NCBI RefSeq assembly: GCF_003952465.1
Contig: NZ_CP034448.1
Coordinates: forward strand, 6,053,001-6,117,000
Direction of reading: 5' to 3'
From: Mesorhizobium sp. M1B.F.Ca.ET.045.04.1.1
GTDB lineage: Bacteria > Pseudomonadota > Alphaproteobacteria > Rhizobiales > Rhizobiaceae
Length of the DNA stretch: 64,000 bases
Positions 52,913-62,368 of the stretch are shown here, piece after piece. The notes below the pieces were generated by a model. It was given only the letters and a program-made list of their open reading frames with translations. It did no database searches and was not told where the DNA came from. The position numbers and the translations under genes are program-made. Numbering within the stretch: the first letter of the stretch is position 1; every line of letters starts with the position of its first letter.

Positions 52913-55135
52913 ATGATGCTGACACTGGCGCTGCTTGCGGGCCTTGTCTTTGCCTGGCTGCTGATCGCGGTGATCGAAACATTCCGGCTCGACCTGCGCT
53001 TCACCCAGGCGCTGCTCTATGTGCCGTTCAAGCTTGCCTACCGCGTTGCCGACAACCGCATCCGCATTGCCCGCAACGCACGGACGCCGGTCATCTATGT
53101 CGTCTCGCATCAGTCGCGCATCGAGCCGGCGCTGATGCTGTCGCTGCTCCCGGACGACACGCTGCACATCCTGGACGAGGCCTCCGCGCGCTCGCCCTGG
53201 CTGGAGCCGTGGCGCGAGCTTGGCCGCACCATTGCTTTCAACGCCGAGCATGTCTTCGTCAGCCGCCGTCTGGTGCGCGTGCTGAAAGGCAAGGGCCGGC
53301 TTGCCGTCTACCTGCCCGACACGGTCGAGCCCGACGTCAAGTCGTTCCGGCTGTTCCGCGCCATCACCCGCATCGCCATGCAGGCCGACGCGCGCATCGT
53401 GCCGATCTTCGTCGCCGGCGCGCGCGACCTGCCGGTGTCACTGACGCCGGCCGACAAGGCGCCGCGCCACTGGTTCCCGCGCCTGTCGCTCAGCGTGCTG
53501 GAGCCGATGACGATCGCCGAACTGGCGGCGCGCAATCCTGATCAGGCCTCCAACACCAACGCGCTGTTCGATCGCTTCGCCGAAGCGCGGCTCTATGGCA
53601 GCAATCTCGATCGCGGCCTGTTCCTGGCGATGCGCGATGCGGCGGACCGGGTCGGCGCCTCGCATCCGATCATCGAGGACGTGATCTCGGGCGCGCTCTC
53701 CTATCGCAAGATGTTCATCGGCGCACGCGTGCTCGGCCGCCGCTTCGAGGCGGTGACGGCGCCCGGCGAGGCGGTCGGGCTGCTTCTGCCCAACGCCAAC
53801 GGCGTTGTCCTGTCCTTCGTCGGGCTGATTTCGGCGGCCAGGGTCGCTGCGATGATCAACTACACCGCCGGCCCGGCGAGCGTGACAGTGGCGATCCGCA
53901 CCGCAGTGATCCGTACCGTGGTCTCGTCCCGCGCGTTCATCGAGAAGGCCGGCATCGACGACATCGTCGCCGCCGTCGAGGCGGGCGGGGCGAAGATGCT
54001 TTGGCTCGAGGACGTGCGCGAGAGCGTGACGACGTTGGACAAGGTCGCGGCGGCGCTGTTCTGGCGCTTGCCGCTGCAGCGGCAGCAGGCGGACAAGCCG
54101 GCGGTGATCCTGTTCACCTCGGGCTCGGAAGGCACGCCGAAGGCGGTGGTGCTGTCGCATCGCAACCTCTACGCCAACGCCATGCAGGCCGAGGCGCGCG
54201 TCACGATCTCGCCGGCCGACATCCTGCTCAATGTGCTGCCGGTGTTCCACTCCTTCGGGCTGACCGGCGGCACTATCCTGCCGCTGGTGACAGGCGTGAA
54301 ACTGTTCCTCTACCCCTCGCCGCTGCACTACAAGATCATTCCGGAGATCGCCCGCAAGGTGAAGCCGACGGTCATGTTCGGCACCGACACTTTCCTTGCC
54401 AACTATGCCCGCACCGCCAAGGACGGCGACTTCTCCAGCCTGCGCTTCGTGGTGGCCGGCGCCGAGGCGGTGAAGCCGGAGACGCGCCGCGTCTACCGCG
54501 ACCGCTTCCAGGCATCGATCATCGAAGGGTTCGGGCTGACCGAGGCGGCGCCCGTCGTTGCCGTCAACACCGCCATCCACAACCGCGACGGCACGGTCGG
54601 CCGGCTGCTGCCGGCGATCCGCATGAAGCTCGAGCCGGTCGAGGGCATCACCGATGCCGGCCGGCTGTGGCTCGACGGGCCGAACATGATGATGGGCTAC
54701 ATGACCGCCGACCGTCCGGGCGAATTGCAGCCGCTCGAAGGCTGGCACGACACTGGCGACATCGTCTCGGTCGACCGCGACGGCTTCATCACCATCCGCG
54801 GACGGGCAAAACGCTTCGCCAAGATCGCCGGCGAGATGGTGTCGCTGGGCGCGGTCGAGATGCTGGTCCAGTCGCTGTGGCCGGAAGAACGCCACGCTGC
54901 GGTTGCGGTGCCCGACAAGAGGCGCGGCGAGCGCATCGTGCTGGTGACCACCGCCGACGACGCCAATGCCGAGGAACTGCGCCAGTTCGGCAAGAAGGCG
55001 GGCGCGGCGGAGCTGATGGTGCCGAACGACATTATCAAGGTGGAAGAGATCCCCGTGCTGGGTTCCGGCAAGACGGATTACGTGTCGGCGCGGAAGCTGG
55101 CGATCGACAGATTGGGGCTGGATGCTGCGGCGTAA
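52913..55135 (+). CDS. Aas-like fusion: degenerate PlsC-type domain plus acyl-ACP/CoA synthetase
   Basis: 740 residues from ATG at 52913 with GGGAGAGAG upstream. An N-terminal membrane helix (about 2-22) leads a PlsC/Aas-type acyltransferase domain (about 45-220), then an AMP-binding ligase domain with FTSGSEGTPKAVVLS, EGFGLTEAAPVV and WHDTGDI. The order matches Aas, which reacylates lysophospholipids. But the catalytic HX4D is SHQSRIE (D to E) and the FPEGR motif is YLPDTVEP, so the acyltransferase may be inactive or altered, while the ligase looks intact. Confidence 0.83.
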   Translation: MMLTLALLAGLVFAWLLIAVIETFRLDLRFTQALLYVPFKLAYRVADNRIRIARNARTPVIYVVSHQSRIEPALMLSLLPDDTLHILDEASARSPWLEPWRELGRTIAFNAEHVFVSRRLVRVLKGKGRLAVYLPDTVEPDVKSFRLFRAITRIAMQADARIVPIFVAGARDLPVSLTPADKAPRHWFPRLSLSVLEPMTIAELAARNPDQASNTNALFDRFAEARLYGSNLDRGLFLAMRDAADRVGASHPIIEDVISGALSYRKMFIGARVLGRRFEAVTAPGEAVGLLLPNANGVVLSFVGLISAARVAAMINYTAGPASVTVAIRTAVIRTVVSSRAFIEKAGIDDIVAAVEAGGAKMLWLEDVRESVTTLDKVAAALFWRLPLQRQQADKPAVILFTSGSEGTPKAVVLSHRNLYANAMQAEARVTISPADILLNVLPVFHSFGLTGGTILPLVTGVKLFLYPSPLHYKIIPEIARKVKPTVMFGTDTFLANYARTAKDGDFSSLRFVVAGAEAVKPETRRVYRDRFQASIIEGFGLTEAAPVVAVNTAIHNRDGTVGRLLPAIRMKLEPVEGITDAGRLWLDGPNMMMGYMTADRPGELQPLEGWHDTGDIVSVDRDGFITIRGRAKRFAKIAGEMVSLGAVEMLVQSLWPEERHAAVAVPDKRRGERIVLVTTADDANAEELRQFGKKAGAAELMVPNDIIKVEEIPVLGSGKTDYVSARKLAIDRLGLDAAA

Positions 55136-55267
55136 TCTCCCCCCTCGAGGGGGAGATGGCCGCGAAGCGGCCAGAGGGGGTCGTCTCACGTAGAGTGCCG
55201 ACGTCCTGTTGATCGCAAGGGGGCGCTGGCGCTTCACGCGCGGCGACCCCCTCTGTCGCCTTCGGCG
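55134..55267. repeat. Mosaic palindromic repeat, copy 10, left part (split by insertion sequence)
   Basis: CTCCCCCCTCGAGGGGGAG, GGCCGCGAAGCGGCC, a spacer like those of copies 7 and 12, and CCCCCTCTGTCGCCTTCGGCG, where it breaks off at the insertion sequence. The missing end of the right arm is at 56610. Confidence 0.85.
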
Positions 55268-56609
55268 TGCGCAACCGGTCAGATGGTTGACATTATGGAC
55301 CGGGTACATGGTTGACAGTTTTGCTGTCGGCGTTGGTTGTTTTGGCGTTTGTCCGGCTCGGACGCGGTGGTCCAAAGCGGCGGAATCTTCCGGTCTTGCG
55401 GTCGATCAGGCCGAGATCAACGGTCATGAAGCGGACGCACTGGTCGCCGGTCTCGGTTTCGGCCAAGGCCACTGGCTCGCCGATGAAGGCCTCGCCGATG
55501 AAGATGCCCTGGCCACGCCACTTGATCTCGCCAGAGCGGCGCACCCGCCGCACGTCGATGCCGTCGCCCGCATAGGCCGGCTCCTCGATGCGGTGCGGAT
55601 AGGCCCGCCGGGAAGGCTCGTAGTGGCTGGCCGGCGTCTGCTGACCGAGTGCCTCATGCGGGCGCTCCTCGTTGTAGCTGCGCCGGAAGGCGTCGAAGCG
55701 GCGCTGCTGATCGGCCGCCGTTGCGGCCGGCGGGCGCAGCGTGTCGGCCTTCAGCGTGCCATGCATGCGCTCGTGACGCCCGTTCTCCTGCGGCTTGGCA
55801 GGAGTGATGAACTCCAGTCCGATGCCCAGTTTCAGCCACTTCACCGACAAAGCGGTGAGGCCTCCCGCACCAACCGAGCCCCAGGGCGAGCCATTGTCGA
55901 TGCGAAACCGGTCAGGCAGGCCGAACTCCTTCAGGATCCGGTCCATCTCAACCTTGACCGAAGCTCCGATCGGCGCGCAGATCCGGCAGCCGAGAAGATA
56001 CCGGCTCATTGCATCGCTCACCGTCAGCGGGTCGCAACGGGTCCCGTCCTGCGTGCGGAACCAGCCCTTGAAGTCGATGCACCAGGTCTCGTTGGCCGCG
56101 CAAACCGGCGCGAACGGCCGCGTCAGCGGCAGGGCGCTGCGCCGTCGCCGACGCTTGCCCACTAGGCCGCGACGCTTCAGCATATCGCCGATCGTCGAGG
56201 CCGCCGGCCACGCGATCTGTGGCTGCGTGCGCTCCAGGAACGCCTTCAGCTTCCTCGGCCCCCAGGTCGGATGGTCGAGCCGGCAGTCAACCAACGCCTC
56301 ACACACATCTGCCTTGACCGCGCCTGCCTGAACCAGCGGCGCCCGCGAGCGCGCCACGACACTGCCGAACCCTTCGGTCGCGTAGCGGCGCATCAGCTCA
56401 TAGCCCGTCTCCCGGCTGATCCCGTACTGCGCGCACAACTCGCTCATGTTGCCCCATTCCCCAGACAAGCGATCCACGATGAACCGCCGCTTCACGTCCT
56501 CAATGCTCTGTCCAGTCCAAACCATCAGCAGGTCCCTTCCCCTGCCGACAGCCTAAACTGTCAACCATCTGTCCGGTCTATTCTGTCAACATTCTGCCCG
56601 GTTTGGACC
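55268..56609 (-). mobile_element. IS481-type insertion sequence inside repeat copy 10
   Basis: About 1342 bp with imperfect inverted ends, each made of two tandem copies of a ~23-bp unit (ACCGG-CAG-TGGTTGACA pattern). The flanks carry a possible 3-bp duplication GCG (55265-55267 and 56610-56612), and joining them restores the palindromic arm TCGCCTTCGGCGACATCTCC. One full-length transposase gene is inside. Confidence 0.85.
55293..56525 (-). CDS. IS481 family transposase
   Basis: 410 residues. N-terminal helix-turn-helix (NMSELCAQYGISRETGYELM), then the integrase core with DDE residues Asp151 (CIDFKGW), Asp210 (RIDNGSPW) and Glu252 (NGRHERMHG), followed by a C-terminal extension of ~120 residues including NEERPHEALGQQTPASHY. 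The frame is intact, so it may be active. Confidence 0.9.
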   Translation of the reverse strand: MVWTGQSIEDVKRRFIVDRLSGEWGNMSELCAQYGISRETGYELMRRYATEGFGSVVARSRAPLVQAGAVKADVCEALVDCRLDHPTWGPRKLKAFLERTQPQIAWPAASTIGDMLKRRGLVGKRRRRRSALPLTRPFAPVCAANETWCIDFKGWFRTQDGTRCDPLTVSDAMSRYLLGCRICAPIGASVKVEMDRILKEFGLPDRFRIDNGSPWGSVGAGGLTALSVKWLKLGIGLEFITPAKPQENGRHERMHGTLKADTLRPPAATAADQQRRFDAFRRSYNEERPHEALGQQTPASHYEPSRRAYPHRIEEPAYAGDGIDVRRVRRSGEIKWRGQGIFIGEAFIGEPVALAETETGDQCVRFMTVDLGLIDRKTGRFRRFGPPRPSRTNAKTTNADSKTVNHVPGP

Positions 56610-56639
56610 GCGACATCTCCCCCCTCGAGGGGGGAGATT
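56610..56639. repeat. Mosaic palindromic repeat, copy 10, right end
   Basis: GCGACATCTCCCCCCTCGAGGGGGGAGATT completes the arm that breaks off at 55267. It abuts the pssA stop. Confidence 0.85.
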
Positions 56640-56645
56640 GCGGCC

Positions 56646-57461
56646 TTACCCAATATCCGAAGGCGGCACCTTCTCGCCTTCGCGCATGGCCCGCTTCGAA
56701 TAGGCGCGGACCGAGAACGGCAGGAAGAGGAGATAGCCGGCGACAGAAGCCGTCAGCGTGTACCAGGGATAGGTCATCAACAGCAGGATGTAGAGCACGA
56801 CGCCAAGGATGACCGGCAGCACCCTGTCGCCCGGCACCTTGACGCTCTTGCCCGAATAGACCGGCAGCCGGCTGACCAAGAGGAAAGCGACCAGCACGGT
56901 GAAGCCGGTGGCGACGAAGGCCGCGGGCCGGCTTGGCTCAAGCCCGAGCCGCAGGAAATAGAGATAGAGCGGCAGCATGACGAGAACCGCGCCGGCAGGG
57001 GCCGGGACGCCGACGAAATATTCAGTCTGCCAGGCGGGCTGGTCGGTGTCGTCCGCCAGCACGTTGAAGCGGGCAAGCCGCATGCCGCAGGCGATGGTGA
57101 AGAGAAGCGCCGCGATCCAGCCCGGCGAGCCGGCCCGGTCGAGCAGGAAGGCATAGAGCACCAGCGCGGGCGCGACGCCGAAATTGACGATGTCGGCCAG
57201 CGAATCCATCTGCGCACCGAATTTCGAAGTCGCCTTCAGCATGCGCGCCAGGCGGCCGTCTATGCCGTCGAGGAAAGCGGCGAGCAGCACCATGACGACG
57301 GCCGGCTCAAAACGGTCCTCGAAGGCGAAGCGGATGCCGGACAGGCCGGCGCAGATGGCGAGCACGGTGACCAGATTGGGCAGCACCATACGCATCGGGA
57401 TCTCACGGATGCGTGGGCCGCCGCTGGCGTGCGCCTCGAATTTCTTGAAGGGCGCGCCCAC
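56646..57461 (-). CDS. pssA: CDP-diacylglycerol-serine O-phosphatidyltransferase
   Basis: 271 residues, multi-pass membrane protein. The CDP-alcohol phosphotransferase signature is complete: DGRLARMLKATSKFGAQMDS continuing to LAD (D-G-x2-A-R-x8-G-x3-D-x3-D). It makes phosphatidylserine. Three bases after psd on the same strand; the pair is an operon for phosphatidylethanolamine synthesis. Confidence 0.95.
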   Translation of the reverse strand: MGAPFKKFEAHASGGPRIREIPMRMVLPNLVTVLAICAGLSGIRFAFEDRFEPAVVMVLLAAFLDGIDGRLARMLKATSKFGAQMDSLADIVNFGVAPALVLYAFLLDRAGSPGWIAALLFTIACGMRLARFNVLADDTDQPAWQTEYFVGVPAPAGAVLVMLPLYLYFLRLGLEPSRPAAFVATGFTVLVAFLLVSRLPVYSGKSVKVPGDRVLPVILGVVLYILLLMTYPWYTLTASVAGYLLFLPFSVRAYSKRAMREGEKVPPSDIG

Positions 57462-57464
57462 CGC

Positions 57465-58163
57465 TCAGGAAATCCTGACCAGCGGGGCGACGACCGCGCC
57501 GCCGAACTCCGCAAGCACCGTCTCGCCGCCCACCGCCGTCTGGCCGACGGCGACGCGCGGCACGGCGTTCGCCGGCAGGAAGACGTCGACGCGCGAGCCG
57601 AAGCGGATCAGCCCAAAACGCTCGCCGATGCCGATCGAGCCGCCCGCCTCGGCCCAGCAGACGATACGGCGCGCCACCAGGCCGGCGATCTGCACGGCGG
57701 CGATCGTGCCGTTGGGGCTGTCGATGACCAGGCCGTTGCGCTCGTTCTCGGAGCTTGCCTTGTCAAGCTCGGCGTTGAGGAATTTGCCGGGGCGATGTTC
57801 GATCCGCGTGATCCTGCCGCGCACAGGCGCGCGGTTGATGTGGCAGGAAAAGACATTCATGAACACAGAGATGCGGGTCATCTCGCCTGCGCCCAGGCCA
57901 AGCTCGCGCGGCGGCACGGCGGGGCCGACGGCGGAAATCACGCCATCGGCCGGGCTCACCACCAGCCGGTCGTCGACCGGCGTGACGCGCTCGGGATCGC
58001 GATAGAAATAGATGCACCAGGCAGTGAGGATCAGCCCGACCCAGAACAGGATCGAGGAGAAATAGCCGAGGAACAGCGTTGCCGCGCCGAAGGCGGCGAT
58101 GAAGGGATAGCCTTCGCGATGGATCGGAACGAACGTATTCTTGATCGAATCGAGAAGCGTCAT
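57465..58163 (-). CDS. psd: Phosphatidylserine decarboxylase proenzyme
   Basis: 232 residues from ATG at 58163, the short Psd type of alphaproteobacteria. Self-cleavage occurs at Gly189-Ser190 in RFGSRVDVFLP, giving the pyruvoyl group. FMNVFSCHINRAPVRG is the family core. A membrane helix lies at about 35-53. Confidence 0.94.
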   Translation of the reverse strand: MTLLDSIKNTFVPIHREGYPFIAAFGAATLFLGYFSSILFWVGLILTAWCIYFYRDPERVTPVDDRLVVSPADGVISAVGPAVPPRELGLGAGEMTRISVFMNVFSCHINRAPVRGRITRIEHRPGKFLNAELDKASSENERNGLVIDSPNGTIAAVQIAGLVARRIVCWAEAGGSIGIGERFGLIRFGSRVDVFLPANAVPRVAVGQTAVGGETVLAEFGGAVVAPLVRIS

Positions 58164-58376
58164 AGGGCTCAAGGGCGGTCCCTGTTTCAGGTCCGGCCTC
58201 AATAGCCGAAAGCCCCCCTCCCCGCAACGCAACAATGGAGGAGACCTCCGGGTTGGGGCGAGCGCCTCCCGGCGGTGGCGCGAAGGATCGCAACGGTGAC
58301 TTTTCTGCGAAACTGTCGGAAAGCAGCCTCCTCGCCCGTCCTTGGCACGACAGCCCCAACCAAGGAGCCACAACCA

Positions 58377-59270
58377 ATGCCATCTCCGAGATCCGCCACC
58401 GGGAACGCCAAAGTCATCACAAAGGGCCTAGCCTTCGGCGAATCCCTGCGCTGGCATGACGGCCGGCTTTGGCTCTGCAACTGGGGCACCGGCGAGGTCG
58501 TCGCCGTGAACGAAGACGGCAAGAGTGAGGTCATGCTCACGGTGCCGGCAGTCCTGCCCTATTCGATCGACTGGCTGCCCGACGGGCGGCTGCTCGTCGT
58601 CTCCGGACGGGAGGGTGTTCTGCTCAGGCAGGAGGCAGACGGAACGCTCGTGACCCATGCCGATCTCAGGCATCTGTCGAAAAACCCGTGGAACGAGATC
58701 GTCGTCGATGGTCGCGGCAATGTCTATGTCAACGGTGGCGGGCCAGCCCCTGCACCGGGCGAGCATTTCGGACCGGGCACCATCGTGCTGATCATGCAGG
58801 ACGGCGCGGTCCGGCAGGTCGCCGAGAATATTGCCTTCGCCAACGGCATGGCGGTGACGCCGGACAACAAGACGCTGATCGTCGCCGAATCCCACGCCAG
58901 GCGGCTGACTGCCTTCGACATTGGCGATGACGGCGATCTATCCAACCGGCGCGTCTGGGCCGATCTCGGCAATGATTATCCCGACGGCATCTGCATCGAT
59001 GCCGAAGGCTGCGTCTGGTATGCCGACGTGCCCAATCGGCATTGCGTCAAGGTGCGCGAGGGCGGCGCGAAGCTCGACCGGGTCGAGGCCGACCGCGGCT
59101 GCTTTGCCTGCATGCTGGGCGGAGCCGGTGGCAGAACGCTGTTCATCGCCGCCGCCGAATGGCGCGGCTTCGAGAACATGGTGAGCGACGCCCGCACCGG
59201 TCAGGTGCTGAGCGCCGCTGTTTCCTCGCCTGGGGCGGGATGGCCGTCCTACAATTCCGGCACGCGCTGA
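58377..59270 (+). CDS. SMP-30/gluconolactonase-like beta-propeller protein
   Basis: 297 residues from ATG at 58377 with AAGGAG upstream. SMP-30/Gnl/LRE fold: WNEIVVDGRGNVYVNG, NGMAVTPDNKTLIVAES and DYPDGICIDAEGCVWYAD contain the metal-binding Asn and Asp. It hydrolyses a lactone or similar ester; substrate unknown. Its 3' end overlaps the convergent gene by 22 bases. Confidence 0.87.
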   Translation: MPSPRSATGNAKVITKGLAFGESLRWHDGRLWLCNWGTGEVVAVNEDGKSEVMLTVPAVLPYSIDWLPDGRLLVVSGREGVLLRQEADGTLVTHADLRHLSKNPWNEIVVDGRGNVYVNGGGPAPAPGEHFGPGTIVLIMQDGAVRQVAENIAFANGMAVTPDNKTLIVAESHARRLTAFDIGDDGDLSNRRVWADLGNDYPDGICIDAEGCVWYADVPNRHCVKVREGGAKLDRVEADRGCFACMLGGAGGRTLFIAAAEWRGFENMVSDARTGQVLSAAVSSPGAGWPSYNSGTR

Positions 59271-59590
59271 TAGTTGGCGATGTCGGCCTTGACGCCGAGG
59301 CGGGCGATCGTTTCCTGAGGGTTGAAGGCGATGCGCTCGTGGGCTGCCTTGACGATCGACACCACCTTGTCGACTGCCGCCTGGCTTTCCCACTCGACCA
59401 TGGTGACGATGTTGAACTCGCCCGGACCGGAGAACTGCTCGAGCAGGAAATCCTGCACGAAGCCTTCCTGCTGACGCAGCAGTTCATGCGTCATACGGAC
59501 CTTGCCGAGGATCTCGTCGCGCGCTGCCGCCGGGACGACGAACTTGTCGACCCGGAAGACGCTGCCATCGCGTTGATTTTGATTGCTCAT
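59249..59590 (-). CDS. Antibiotic biosynthesis monooxygenase (ABM) domain protein
   Basis: 113 residues. A ferredoxin-like ABM domain (RVDKFVVPAAARDEILGK, FLLEQFSGPGEFNIVTMVEWES). Family members include cofactor-free quinone-forming oxygenases and heme-degrading enzymes; most small ones have no known function. It overlaps the SMP-30 gene tail to tail by 22 bases. Confidence 0.8.
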   Translation of the reverse strand: MSNQNQRDGSVFRVDKFVVPAAARDEILGKVRMTHELLRQQEGFVQDFLLEQFSGPGEFNIVTMVEWESQAAVDKVVSIVKAAHERIAFNPQETIARLGVKADIANYQRVPEL

Positions 59591-59687
59591 TTCGATCTGT
59601 CTCCGTTCTTGGAAGGTTTGCTTCGCAGGGGCTCGAAGACGGTTTGCAAGCTCAAGCTAGGTTGAGGTCAAGGGGAATTTGGCGCCG

Positions 59688-59861
59688 GCCTTCCCTTCTC
59701 CCCTTGTGGGAGAAGGTGGATCGGCGCGCAGCGCCGAGACGGATGAGGGGTGTTGGAAGGAATGAGGCTGCGGCGATTTCCAACGTATCGCCAAGCTGGA
59801 GCACCCCTCATCCGACCTCGCTTCGCGAGGCCACCTTCTCCCACAAGGGGAGAAGGAAGAG
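59688..59861. repeat. Mosaic palindromic repeat, copy 11 (CTTCTCCCCTTGTGG type)
   Basis: Left arm CTTCTCCCCTTGTGGGAGAAGG, TGGATCGGCGCGCAGCGCCGA, CGGATGAGGGGTGTTGG; right arm CACCCCTCATCCGACCTCGCTTCGCGAGGCCACCTTCTCCCACAAGGGG in mirrored order. It ends at the stop of the ABC exporter gene. Confidence 0.85.
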
Positions 59862-59864
59862 GCG

Positions 59865-61748
<1,884 letters not shown>

Positions 61749-61773
61749 TAGTCTTGCCTTTTGGGTGAGAGGG

Positions 61774-62088
61774 TCAGCGGCAGCAGGAGTTGACGAGCGC
61801 GGCGAGCGAGGCGGACACGCCGGCCAGCGCGGCATGGTCGACCGCATAGCGCGAGCGCTGCCGGTCGGGCTCGAAGCGGACCAGCCCGGCCTCGACCAGG
61901 ATCTTCAGATGCTGCGAAACGGTGGATTGCGCCAGGTCGAAATGGTCGACAACCTCACGGCAGGAACAACAGCGGCTCGCCGAGAGGTGCTTCAGGATCT
62001 CGATGCGCGCCGGATGCGAAAGTGCGGCAAACCGCGCGGCGATCGTGCGGCTGTCGGGAGCGCGGTTGTCGGATGGGGATTCGATCAT
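61774..62088 (-). CDS. ArsR/SmtB family metalloregulator-like repressor
   Basis: 104 residues, one winged helix-turn-helix (LAQSTVSQHLKIL). Cysteines 40, 41 and 43 (SRCCSCREV) sit where ArsR of E. coli has CVC-x2-C at its arsenic site, and two more (102, 103) end the protein (NSCCR). It probably senses a thiophilic metal, metalloid or reactive sulfur and represses the downstream Atm1-like exporter. Promoter not identified. Confidence 0.85.
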   Translation of the reverse strand: MIESPSDNRAPDSRTIAARFAALSHPARIEILKHLSASRCCSCREVVDHFDLAQSTVSQHLKILVEAGLVRFEPDRQRSRYAVDHAALAGVSASLAALVNSCCR

Positions 62089-62150
62089 CGTCCATCGGCG
62101 ATAGACGATGGACGATGCGAGAGCAAGCTAGGCGGATGGGTAGCACGGGC

Positions 62151-62347
62151 AATCTCCCCCTCGAGGGGGAGATGTCGCCGAAGGCGACAGAGGGGGTCGT
62201 CTCGCGTAAATCGCCAACGCCCTCTTCGTCGCGCAGGAGGTCGGCGCTTCACGCGCAGCGACCCCCTCTGGCCTGCCCGTCCTCCGCAGCAGCTGCGCTG
62301 CAGCTGCGGAGGGTGGACCGGCCATCTCCCCCTCAAGGGGGGAGATT
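62151..62347. repeat. Mosaic palindromic repeat, copy 12, with a nested palindrome
   Basis: Left arm CTCCCCCTCGAGGGGGAG, TGTCGCCGAAGGCGACA; spacer like copies 7 and 10; right arm GGCCTGCC ... GGCC, CTCCCCCTCAAGGGGGGAG. The right inner module is interrupted by about 40 bp containing CCTCCGCAGC...GCTGCGGAGG (62281-62312), a palindrome within the palindrome. It lies between the LysM stop and the ArsR start. Confidence 0.83.
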
Positions 62348-62368
62348 ACGCGCTCAACCGCCTCGCTC

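Noticed and set aside
53438..55375. Long minus-strand frame opposite the Aas-like gene
   Set aside because: Shadow of a clearly coding gene and running into the repeat element.
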